Assembly (NCBI GenBank): GCA_017448145.1
Contig: JAFSMA010000008.1
Coordinates: forward strand, 1 to 43,376
Length of the DNA stretch: 43,376 nucleotides
Source of the DNA: Oscillospiraceae bacterium
GTDB taxonomy: Bacteria; Bacillota; Clostridia; Oscillospirales; Oscillospiraceae
Reading direction: 5' to 3'
Positions within the stretch are counted from its first letter, which is position 1; the number at the start of each line of letters is the position of its first letter. This document shows positions 19,148 to 25,801 of the stretch, piece by piece. The position numbers were made by a program, and so were the translations under genes. The notes beneath the pieces are model-generated. The model saw only the letters and a program-made list of their open reading frames with translations. It had not been told where the DNA came from and did no database searches.

Positions 19148-19354
19148 GTGTATTGGGACGCTGATATTGACGAGATGACCGCGCAGGAGCTGGCGGAATA
19201 CCTGGTCTTTTTAGAGGAGCGCCGGGCCGAGATGGACGAAAACGAACCCGCCGACGAGGACAGCGACGCTTTTGCCGACTGGGCAGAGCGCCATGAAGAG
19301 CTGGAGGATCTGTACGACGAAGCCCTGGAGCGGTTGGAGCTGCTGCGGCGGTAA
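19148..19354 (+). CDS. Small acidic protein of unknown function
   Basis: A 68-residue protein with 26 Asp/Glu, no Lys and six Arg. The pattern of Leu and Glu (for example EELEDLYDEALERLELLRR) predicts a helical or coiled-coil hairpin around an acidic loop at residues 28-40. It starts with GTG, has a purine-rich ribosome site, its own promoter and its own terminator, so it is very likely expressed. I do not recognise a family. Such acidic helical proteins can bind basic partners; that is only a suggestion. It lies between the receptor gene and exporter operon 2. Confidence 0.75.
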   Translation: MYWDADIDEMTAQELAEYLVFLEERRAEMDENEPADEDSDAFADWAERHEELEDLYDEALERLELLRR

Positions 19355-19371
19355 ACAATTCTTCGCAAAGG

Positions 19372-19406
19372 AAAAGGGACTGTTTCTGCGGAAACAGTCC
19401 CTTTTT
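19372..19406. terminator. Bidirectional terminator
   Basis: AAAAGGGACTGTTTC and GAAACAGTCCCTTTT form a perfect stem around TGCG, with flanking A and T runs. It serves the small acidic gene and the converging exporter operon 2. Confidence 0.92.
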
Positions 19407-19412
19407 AATGAT

Positions 19413-21095
19413 TTATTTACCACCTTGCGGCGGCAGAAACAGAGGTGACAGAGCGAAGAAAATGAGGCCCAGGCCCACGTTGATCCCGGCGGCGATGATG
19501 GCGGCGGCGGTGACGTGATGCAGCACGATGCCCAGCACCATGATGCCCGCGTTGGGGATCAGGCCGAAGTAGACGAACATAATCATCACCACCTGGCGCA
19601 TCGTCTTATCCATGGACGAGGGCAGGGACACACTGATGAAGGTGCCCACCGTGGAGGAGAAGAAGTCCACCGATACGGCAAAGGCCGTCCAGGCCAGCAT
19701 CTGCCAGGGCTGGGCCTTCATCACGATGCCGCCCACCACCATGGCCGGCAGCACGTCCAGGGCGCAGCAGGCCGCGCCGCCCAGCAGCGAGTACCACAGC
19801 TTGGTGCTGGTCTGCTCCGGCACCAGGCGGAAATAGTCGTTTTCCACGTCCTCGGGCAGCGGGTCGCCCAGGGCCCGGAAGAAAGCGCAAGCCGACAGCA
19901 CCAGCGCCACCGGCAGGATGCTGTACGCATCCAGCGCCATGCGGCAGAATACCGCCACGGCGATGGCCGCCGCCAGGTACGTCTCGGTGGTCTTGGTCAG
20001 AAAGCCCAGATGGGCGAAGCGGAAACGGTTATACATGGTCTTGAAGAAGAACACGTTGGCACCCCAACCGTGGTTGAGGCCGTCCCGGCGCAGCCGGTCG
20101 CTGCGGTCCTTTTTCCGCCGCAGCATCACCCGGGAGGGCTGCTCGGCCTGAAGACGGGCCATGCGCTCCGCCGTCTCCTCCGACTGGGCCATGGCGTCCT
20201 CGTAGAAGTCCACGTTCAGATGCATCGACAGGGCCATCAGCCCCACGCAGCCCAGGGCCGTGGCCACAAGGCAAACCAGCGCCGCCCACAGGGGGCCTTC
20301 GGCGGCGAAGATAGCCACGCCCTTCAGCCAGCCCCACAGGGGGATGAACCGGGTCCAGGGGGCGCAGAACAGCTTGGCCGCCGCAGCCGCCGGGGCAAGG
20401 CCCGAGGACTGCCAGAAGGCCAGATAACCCGCCAGCACCACCGCCAGCGCGGCGATGAGAATGCGGCGCAGATTGGCCTTCAGCCTTTCATGGGACGAGC
20501 ACAGCAGATACAGCAGCACCTGGGTCAGCTTGGCGGTGAAGATCGTGGCGAACCAGGTGAGGATGATGCTCAATGCCGCCGCTGTGGAAAGGCCCAGATT
20601 CAGCGTCAGGTTGGGCAGCTGGAACAGCAGATACACGCTGCCCAGCAGCGCCATGCCCAGCTGGGTCATCAGCCGAAACAGCAGCACCGACTGGGGCCGC
20701 ATGGGAGAGGCGAACAGCAGCGTCACATCTGCGGGGAGGAAGATTTTGCTGCCGTTCTTGTCGGCCCCGGCGATCTCAATGACGAACACCACCAGAATCA
20801 CCGCCCCGGCGATCAGCTCCACCAGCTGATGGCGGTCAATGCCCAGGGTTTCCTCCATGGTGGCGCCGTCGGTATATTCCTCCAGCTCCGGCGGCAGCTC
20901 TATATCATCCACCATCTCCGTCTGGGCGTCCATGGCGTCCTGGGCATCCTTCAAGTCGCTGATTTTCGCGGCGCCAAAGCCGATGGCGGCACCGACGACG
21001 ATGCACACCAGCAGGAACACCGCCACCCAGGTTTTCAGCACCTTGCGGATCTGGTTGACGAAGGAGTGAAAAGCATAGTAGAAAAACAGCTTCAT
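19413..21095 (-). CDS. Putative ABC exporter permease (operon 2)
   Basis: Membrane protein of 560 residues with about 12 hydrophobic segments and an acidic outside loop after the first helix (about residues 45-75). The N-terminus (FYYAFHSFVNQIRK) is typical of a group of Clostridial putative ABC exporter permeases. The ATG at 21095 is chosen because it overlaps the ATPase stop in ATGA; an upstream in-frame start would extend 50 low-complexity residues into the ATPase gene and is rejected. Cargo unknown. Same operator as operon 1. Confidence 0.82.
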   Translation of the reverse strand: MKLFFYYAFHSFVNQIRKVLKTWVAVFLLVCIVVGAAIGFGAAKISDLKDAQDAMDAQTEMVDDIELPPELEEYTDGATMEETLGIDRHQLVELIAGAVILVVFVIEIAGADKNGSKIFLPADVTLLFASPMRPQSVLLFRLMTQLGMALLGSVYLLFQLPNLTLNLGLSTAAALSIILTWFATIFTAKLTQVLLYLLCSSHERLKANLRRILIAALAVVLAGYLAFWQSSGLAPAAAAAKLFCAPWTRFIPLWGWLKGVAIFAAEGPLWAALVCLVATALGCVGLMALSMHLNVDFYEDAMAQSEETAERMARLQAEQPSRVMLRRKKDRSDRLRRDGLNHGWGANVFFFKTMYNRFRFAHLGFLTKTTETYLAAAIAVAVFCRMALDAYSILPVALVLSACAFFRALGDPLPEDVENDYFRLVPEQTSTKLWYSLLGGAACCALDVLPAMVVGGIVMKAQPWQMLAWTAFAVSVDFFSSTVGTFISVSLPSSMDKTMRQVVMIMFVYFGLIPNAGIMVLGIVLHHVTAAAIIAAGINVGLGLIFFALSPLFLPPQGGK

Positions 21096-21823
21096 TCCGC
21101 CGCCTCCCCGGTCATATGGCTGCGCTCCACGCCCTCGGTGACGTCGAAGAAGAGCTGCTCCAGCGTGCGACCGTCCTGCGCCAGCTCCTGGCGCCGTATA
21201 TTGGCCCGGATGGTGCCGCCCTGCATGATGAGGGTGCGGTCCCACAGCATATCCACGCTGTCGATGATGTGGGTGCTGACCAGCAGCGTCCGCCCCTCCT
21301 GCCGCATCTCCTCAATGGCGGATTTCAGCTCCTTGATGGCGTGGGGATCCAGGCCGATCATGGGCTCATCCAGCAGCAGCACCTGGGGCTGGGGCAGCAG
21401 GCCCAGGCACAGGTTCAGCTTCTGCTGCATGCCCTTGCTCAGCTCATCGCCGAACTTTTTCCGCTTGTCCGCCAGCTCGAACCGCTCCAGCAGCGCGTCA
21501 ATGCGGCCCTTGTAATTCTCCAGGCGATAGGCCCGGGCCAGAAATTCCATGTGCTCCGCCACCGTCAGGTTGGGGTACAGGGAGGGTAGCTCCGGGATGT
21601 AGCCCAGAATCCGCCGGGCGCGAACAGACTTGTTGGGAATGTCGTCTACGGTGATCTCGCCCTTATACCGCAAAAAGCCGATGATGGCCTTCATAATGGT
21701 GCTCTTGCCGGCACCGTTGGGGCCCAGCAGCACAGTGACGCTGCCGTCGTCCAGGGTAAAGCTGACATCGTTTGCTGCCAGCACTTTGCCGTAATTCTTG
21801 GTCACGTGAGATACATTCAGCAT
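21092..21823 (-). CDS. ABC exporter ATP-binding subunit (operon 2)
   Basis: ATPase of 243 residues. Walker A GPNGAGKST is near residue 35, the signature LSKGMQQKL near 130, Walker B VLLLDEPMIGLD near 155, and an H-loop histidine in LVSTHIID. The first signature residues are those of exporter ATPases. The length equals the operon 1 ATPase, but the sequences are clearly different, so the pair is not a recent duplication. It is 101 nt downstream of tmcAL on the same strand and has its own promoter. Confidence 0.93.
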   Translation of the reverse strand: MLNVSHVTKNYGKVLAANDVSFTLDDGSVTVLLGPNGAGKSTIMKAIIGFLRYKGEITVDDIPNKSVRARRILGYIPELPSLYPNLTVAEHMEFLARAYRLENYKGRIDALLERFELADKRKKFGDELSKGMQQKLNLCLGLLPQPQVLLLDEPMIGLDPHAIKELKSAIEEMRQEGRTLLVSTHIIDSVDMLWDRTLIMQGGTIRANIRRQELAQDGRTLEQLFFDVTEGVERSHMTGEAAE

Positions 21824-21850
21824 AGTGTGTCTCTCCTTTCATGCGGGGGT

Positions 21851-21879
21851 ATGGTAGCATAAATGGAGGGAATTGTAAA
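21851..21879 (-). promoter_or_regulatory. Promoter of ABC exporter operon 2
   Basis: On the minus strand TTTACA (21874-21879) and TACCAT (21851-21856) are 17 nt apart. The -35 box abuts the palindrome exactly as in operon 1. Confidence 0.65.
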
Positions 21880-21924
21880 GCAACCTTGCGTTGCCCTCCC
21901 GCCTTTTTTGTCAACTTCCGGTTG
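21880..21924. promoter_or_regulatory. Double GCAAC-N5-GTTGC operator, exporter operon 2
   Basis: Perfect palindrome GCAAC-CTTGC-GTTGC at 21880-21894, and CAAC-TTCCG-GTTG at 21912-21924. The centres (21887 and 21918) are 31 bp apart, as in operon 1. The distal site ends one base before the tmcAL stop codon. Confidence 0.7.
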
Positions 21925-23100
21925 TCACAGGGCCATATAGGGAGTGATGCGCCACTCGCCGCCGGGCCGCTGCACCCGTGGGCAGCACAGGGCGTACAGG
22001 TCTGTATAGCGGACCTCCTGCCCCAGCAGCGTCTCCGCCTCGGGGCCCAGGGCCGCCACGTCCGCCGCCTTGGTCAGCACCGGGACGCCGGAATCACGCA
22101 GCTTTCGCAGGTGGCGCCGCCCGGCGTCGTTGGCCGCCAGTACCCGGAGATAGGGCACCCGCTCCGGCGTGGACGCCACACCCAGCCAGCAGCGCAGTAT
22201 CATCCGCCGCAGCCGGGCGGTGGGATAGCGGCGAGTCTTGACCGCCTCCAGCAGCTCGTGCAAAGAGGTGGCTTCTCCCACAGCCCGGTACAGCCGCCGG
22301 TACAGCCCTTCTCCCCCGCTGTCAAAGGCGGCAAAGTCCGCCTCCGCCATCCGACGCAGGCGATCCAGCACAGCCCGCTCTGCATTGGTTATGTCAACCG
22401 GAAATGTGCTTTCTTCCCTTTCCCTGTGCAGTATCTCCGACGCGTGGGGCGGTATAAAGGTAAAGGCCTTGTCATCGCCGTTTAATAAAAGATTACGTAT
22501 ATAGGATGCCGACGCGATGCCGTCCACCGGCTCGCCGTCATGGGCCGGGCCTATGCGGGGAATGACGATTGGTGTTATGTCAACTCCTTCGGCTGCCGCT
22601 GCCTTCAGGTATTCCACGGCCAAAATATCGTTGGGACAGCGCAAAAGGCCCGGTGTCACGCCCAGGGTCTCCGCCGCCTGCTGGCGGGCCGCAGCGTAGG
22701 GCGTGCCGTCCGCCATGCGCTCCGTCACCTGCCGGGGGAAATCCGCCGCTCCTGTGATGGCTGCCGCCTTTTCCAGCGCCGCCGTGTCGCCGCTCTCGCT
22801 GCCGAAGGCGATGGCGTCGCAGCCCGCCATAGCCAGCACCGACACGCCGCCCCGGGCGAAGCGTTCTGCCGTGTCGGTGGCCCAGGGGGTGGGCAGCTCC
22901 AGCACCAGATCCGCCCCGCCCCGTACGGCCATTTCCGCCCGGGCCAGCTTGGACACAATGGCCGGCTCGCCCCGCTGAACGAAATTGCCGGACATGGCGC
23001 ACACGATAGTTTCCGCCCCCCGGCTGCGCACCGCCGACAGCAGTGCTGCATGCCCATTGTGAAACGGATTGCATTCGCAGACGATACCACACACCGACAT
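21925..23100 (-). CDS. tmcAL: tRNA(Met) cytidine acetate ligase
   Basis: Protein of 391 residues of the YlbM/TmcAL family. These enzymes use acetate and ATP to form N4-acetylcytidine at the wobble position of elongator tRNA-Met. The N-terminal nucleotidyltransferase motif is CECNPFHNGH (HxGH), followed by MSGNFVQRGEPAIVSK and VLELPTPWATDTAERFA; later a GIASASYIR motif is visible, all family hallmarks. The start at 23100 follows a G-rich ribosome site. The in-frame ATG at 23124 sits at the predicted transcript start and is rejected. Confidence 0.93.
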   Translation of the reverse strand: MSVCGIVCECNPFHNGHAALLSAVRSRGAETIVCAMSGNFVQRGEPAIVSKLARAEMAVRGGADLVLELPTPWATDTAERFARGGVSVLAMAGCDAIAFGSESGDTAALEKAAAITGAADFPRQVTERMADGTPYAAARQQAAETLGVTPGLLRCPNDILAVEYLKAAAAEGVDITPIVIPRIGPAHDGEPVDGIASASYIRNLLLNGDDKAFTFIPPHASEILHREREESTFPVDITNAERAVLDRLRRMAEADFAAFDSGGEGLYRRLYRAVGEATSLHELLEAVKTRRYPTARLRRMILRCWLGVASTPERVPYLRVLAANDAGRRHLRKLRDSGVPVLTKAADVAALGPEAETLLGQEVRYTDLYALCCPRVQRPGGEWRITPYMAL

Positions 23101-23127
23101 AGTCGTCCCCCCCTTGTTTTTCATCCT

Positions 23128-23156
23128 ATTTTAACGGATAAACGCCCGATTTGCAA
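23128..23156 (-). promoter_or_regulatory. Promoter of tmcAL
   Basis: On the minus strand TTGCAA (23151-23156) and TAAAAT (23128-23133) are 17 nt apart. The -35 box is one base from that of the divergent mtnN promoter. Confidence 0.7.
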
Positions 23157-23157
23157 C

Positions 23158-23186
23158 TTGACATTGGGCAACACCCATTTTAATAT
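23158..23186 (+). promoter_or_regulatory. Promoter of mtnN-luxS
   Basis: TTGACA (23158-23163) and TAATAT (23181-23186) with 17-nt spacing, 33 nt before the GTG start. Confidence 0.82.
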
Positions 23187-23219
23187 AGGGGCTGATATGA
23201 AATCGGGGAGGAACTTCCA

Positions 23220-23891
23220 GTGAAAATTGCGCTATTTTATGCCATGCCCTCGGAAATCGCCAGCCTTGTAGGGGACGCCGCCCCTATGGACGAGGTGGCC
23301 GGGGTCAAATTCTACCACATCCGCCATGACCTCATCGCCTGCTGCGGCGGCGTGGGCAAGGTGAACGCCGCCATGGCCGCCCAGCTCTGCATCGACCGCT
23401 TCCACCCCGACCTGATCCTCAACGCCGGTGTGGCGGGCTGCTTTGAGGAGGTGCCCATCGGCACGCTGGTGCTGGCGGAGGGCTTTATGCAGCACGATTT
23501 TGACACCAGTGCCGTGGACGGTCCCGACGCTCTGGGGCTGATCGCCACTGTCAACCGCAAGGTGCTACCCACCGCCTACCAGGAGAAGGCCCGGGCCGCC
23601 ATGGAGGCCGCCGGGCTCGAATATCGCACCGGTCTGGTGGCCACCGGCGACTGGTTCGCCGTGCCGGGTCAGCGGGTGGACTTTATCCGGGACAACTTCC
23701 ACCCCCTGCTGTGCGAAATGGAGGGCTGCGCCGTGGCCCAGGTGTGCTACCGCAACGGCGTGAAGTGTATGGCCATCAAGTCGGTGTCCGACTGTCTGGT
23801 GGTGAAGCAGGATTATTTCTTCAATTTCCCCACCGCCATGGCACAGCTCAATGAGGCCGTCATGGCCTTCCTGGATCATCTGGAGGTGTAA
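23220..23891 (+). CDS. mtnN: 5'-methylthioadenosine/S-adenosylhomocysteine nucleosidase
   Basis: Nucleosidase of 223 residues that cleaves adenine from methylthioadenosine and S-adenosylhomocysteine. Family patterns are MPSEIASL at the N-terminus, GGVGKVNAA near residue 40, LNAGVAGC near 63, the EMEGCAVAQVC motif near 167 that contacts the ribose, and IKSVSD near 185, whose Asp is the general acid. It starts at GTG with GGGAGG upstream. luxS follows 2 nt later, and the ribosome site of luxS lies in the end of this gene. Together they detoxify SAH. Confidence 0.95.
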   Translation: MKIALFYAMPSEIASLVGDAAPMDEVAGVKFYHIRHDLIACCGGVGKVNAAMAAQLCIDRFHPDLILNAGVAGCFEEVPIGTLVLAEGFMQHDFDTSAVDGPDALGLIATVNRKVLPTAYQEKARAAMEAAGLEYRTGLVATGDWFAVPGQRVDFIRDNFHPLLCEMEGCAVAQVCYRNGVKCMAIKSVSDCLVVKQDYFFNFPTAMAQLNEAVMAFLDHLEV

Positions 23892-23893
23892 TC

Positions 23894-24361
23894 ATGGAGC
23901 GCATAGCCAGCTTTACCGTTAATCACGACGTCCTCGTGCCGGGGCTGTACCTCAGCCGCCGGGACGGCAGCGTCACCACCTTTGACCTGCGGTTTAAGAA
24001 GCCCAATACCGGCGATCTGCTGACCAACGCCCAGATGCACTCGGTGGAGCATCTCATCGCCACCTTTTTGCGCAACAGCCCGGAGAAGGACGCCGTCATC
24101 TACTTCGGCCCCATGGGCTGCCAGACGGGATTCTACTTCCTCTTTGACAGCGCCCGCCTCACCGACGGCCAGGCCATCGCCCTGGTGCAGCGTGTGTTCG
24201 CCCAGGCGGCGGAGTACGACGGCCCCATGCCCGGCAAAAGCCCCCGGGAATGCGGCAACTACGCGAATCTGGACGTGGCCCTGGGCCGGGAATGCTGCCG
24301 CTGGTATGGTGGCGTCATCGCCCGTTGGACGGAGGAGCAGCTCGCCTACCCCGAGGCGTAA
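23894..24361 (+). CDS. luxS: S-ribosylhomocysteine lyase (AI-2 synthesis)
   Basis: Enzyme of 155 residues that splits S-ribosylhomocysteine into homocysteine and DPD, the precursor of autoinducer 2. The metal site HSVEH near residue 49 and Cys in GPMGCQTGFY near residue 77 are present, as is the late CGNYANLD stretch with Cys near residue 117 that gives the third metal ligand. GGAGGTG precedes the ATG. It directly follows mtnN, giving the full two-step route from SAH to homocysteine and AI-2. Confidence 0.96.
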   Translation: MERIASFTVNHDVLVPGLYLSRRDGSVTTFDLRFKKPNTGDLLTNAQMHSVEHLIATFLRNSPEKDAVIYFGPMGCQTGFYFLFDSARLTDGQAIALVQRVFAQAAEYDGPMPGKSPRECGNYANLDVALGRECCRWYGGVIARWTEEQLAYPEA

Positions 24362-24400
24362 CATTTCAGCGAAATAGATAAAAAATATCCCGGAAATTTG

Positions 24401-24429
24401 TTGACAAAAGGCAGTTCCATCGCTATAAT
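24401..24429 (+). promoter_or_regulatory. Promoter of rplU-prp-rpmA
   Basis: TTGACA (24401-24406) and TATAAT (24424-24429) are perfect with 17-nt spacing. It leaves a leader of about 90 nt. Confidence 0.92.
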
Positions 24430-24435
24430 AGGAAA

Positions 24436-24526
24436 GCCGCTTTGAATGGGTCATAAGAGCCGGACATGGCTCCGGACGCCCCCGACAGCGAGTCCGTCAT
24501 AAAGGAAAGGTAGGTGCAACACACAA
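24436..24526 (+). promoter_or_regulatory. Candidate L21 leader RNA
   Basis: The leader between promoter and rplU holds competing hairpins, such as GAGCC/GGCTC, CCGGA/TCCGG and CGGAC/GTCCG, in 24458-24500. Firmicute rplU operons often have an autoregulatory L21 leader. I match it by position and structure only, not by checked consensus. Confidence 0.45.
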
Positions 24527-24838
24527 ATGCAGGCTATTATCGTAACCGGTGGTAAGCAGTACAACGTCAGCGAGGGTGACACTCTGTTCATCGAGAAGCT
24601 GCCCGTTGAGGCTGGTGACAGCGTGGTTTTCGATCAGGTTCTGGCCATCGTGGATGGTGAGAACACCAAGTTCGGCACTCCCGTGGTGGAGGGCGCGAAG
24701 GTGGACGCCAAGGTCGTGAAGAACGGCAAGGGCAAGAAGATTCGTATCTTCAAGTACACCCCCAAGAAGGGCTATCGTAAACGCCAGGGTCATCGTCAGC
24801 CTTACACCAAGGTGGAAATCGGCAAGATTTCTTTCTAA
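24527..24838 (+). CDS. rplU: 50S ribosomal protein L21
   Basis: Ribosomal protein of 103 residues with the family N-terminus [18 protein letters not shown] and the basic end [19 protein letters not shown]. First gene of the rplU-prp-rpmA operon. The ribosome site (GGTAGGTG) is about 10 nt before the ATG. Confidence 0.98.
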   Translation: MQAIIVTGGKQYNVSEGDTLFIEKLPVEAGDSVVFDQVLAIVDGENTKFGTPVVEGAKVDAKVVKNGKGKKIRIFKYTPKKGYRKRQGHRQPYTKVEIGKISF

Positions 24839-24841
24839 GGC

Positions 24842-25171
24842 ATGACGACCGTAACATTCCTCACAGAGGAACGCCGCATCATCGGATTTGATGCAGTGGG
24901 CCACAGCGGCTACGGCGAGGCGGGCGAGGATATCGTCTGCGCCGCCATCACCAGCGCCGTGCGCCTGGTGAACGCCACCATCAACGACGTGATGGGGCTG
25001 TGCGCCTCGGTGAAAGTCAATGAAGACACCGCCACCATCGCCCTCCGGCTTCCCGGAGGCCTGGGTCAGACGGCTGAGTCCACCTGTCAGAATCTGCTGG
25101 CGGGGCTCATGGTCTACCTGACGGAGCTTCACGACGAGTATCCGGAACATATCGAAGTGATGGAGGCGTAA
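24842..25171 (+). CDS. prp: Ribosomal-processing cysteine protease Prp
   Basis: Protease of 109 residues that removes the N-terminal extension of L27, an essential step in Firmicutes. The catalytic pair is seen as His21 in GHSGYGEAGEDIVCAA and Cys33 in the same motif. It lies in its usual place between rplU and rpmA, and the L27 of this window carries the matching cleavable extension. It starts 3 nt after the rplU stop. Confidence 0.95.
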   Translation: MTTVTFLTEERRIIGFDAVGHSGYGEAGEDIVCAAITSAVRLVNATINDVMGLCASVKVNEDTATIALRLPGGLGQTAESTCQNLLAGLMVYLTELHDEYPEHIEVMEA

Positions 25172-25212
25172 GCCCCCTTCTCCCCGATCATCTTATAGAA
25201 AGGATGTACTGA

Positions 25213-25497
25213 ATGATGTTGAACATTGGTCTGCAGTTCTTCGCCCATAAAAAAGGTATGGGCTCCACCAAGAACGGCCGTGACTCTGAGTCCAAGCGTC
25301 TTGGGCCCAAGCGGGCTGACGGTCAGTTCGTTCTGGCTGGCAACATTCTGGTGCGCCAGCGCGGCACCCACATTCATCCCGGCACCAACGTGGGCATCGG
25401 TACCGACGACACTCTGTTTGCCACCGCTGACGGCGTAGTCCGTTTCGAGCGTCTGGGCAAGGATCGTAAGAAGGTCTCTGTTTACCCCGCCGAGTAA
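25213..25497 (+). CDS. rpmA: 50S ribosomal protein L27 with cleavable N-terminus
   Basis: Ribosomal protein of 94 residues. The N-terminus [15 protein letters not shown] carries the Firmicute extension ending in LQFF before AHKKG, the site cut by Prp. The body has the usual [14 protein letters not shown] and [14 protein letters not shown] patterns. The ATG at 25213 has an AAAGGA site 9 nt upstream; the ATG at 25216 is an alternative. L27 reaches the peptidyl-transferase centre with its processed end. Confidence 0.98.
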   Translation: MMLNIGLQFFAHKKGMGSTKNGRDSESKRLGPKRADGQFVLAGNILVRQRGTHIHPGTNVGIGTDDTLFATADGVVRFERLGKDRKKVSVYPAE

Positions 25498-25506
25498 TTG
25501 ATGTGC

Positions 25507-25644
25507 AAAGTTCCCAGCCATCTGGCTGGGAACTTTAAACTGTCGACAAAGTGTCGACAGTTTAAAGTGCAAAAGCAGGAGCATCCAAGATGCTCCTGCT
25601 TTTGCATACATTTCACGTGAAGGGGGACTCCCATCCCCCTTCAC
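25507..25644. repeat. Four tandem perfect hairpins between rpmA and obgE
   Basis: Hairpin 1: 13-bp arms 25507-25519 and 25524-25536. Hairpin 2: 17-bp arms 25532-25548 and 25552-25568. Hairpin 3: 18-bp arms 25568-25585 and 25589-25606. Hairpin 4: 11-bp arms 25617-25627 and 25634-25644. Hairpins 1 and 2 share five bases, so the full forms exclude each other. Hairpins 1 and 3 resemble terminators (AAAG/CTTT and AAAAGC/GCTTTT flanks) and probably end rpmA transcription. The remaining stretch to obgE (25645-25732) shows no gene. Confidence 0.85.
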
Positions 25645-25732
25645 AATCCCCCATGCGTGACGAAACGCTGTCTTTATTCTTTACCTTTGACTAATCTTGT
25701 TCAGTATGCAACGCATCGCCACCCTCCGCCTC

Positions 25733-25761
25733 TTGACGGATGGCGGCATTTCGGATAAAAT
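25733..25761 (+). promoter_or_regulatory. Promoter of obgE
   Basis: TTGACG (25733-25738) and TAAAAT (25756-25761) with 17-nt spacing, about 40 nt before the start codon. Confidence 0.75.
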
Positions 25762-25801
25762 GGGTCGGAAAATGGTACACTGGATTTGAGGTATTTTCAC
25801 T

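Noticed and set aside
15810..19178. A 1122-codon open frame on the plus strand opposite the HD-GYP receptor gene
   Set aside because: It is an antisense shadow caused by G/C-rich third positions. It is rich in His, Gly, Gln and Val runs and has no recognisable domain, while the minus-strand frame has intact domains.
19515..21515. A 666-codon frame on the plus strand opposite exporter operon 2
   Set aside because: Low-complexity His/Gln/Gly-rich translation, spans two coding genes in antisense, no ribosome site.
23101..23124. Earlier ATG of tmcAL
   Set aside because: Lies at the predicted transcript start with no ribosome site; family homology begins at 23100.
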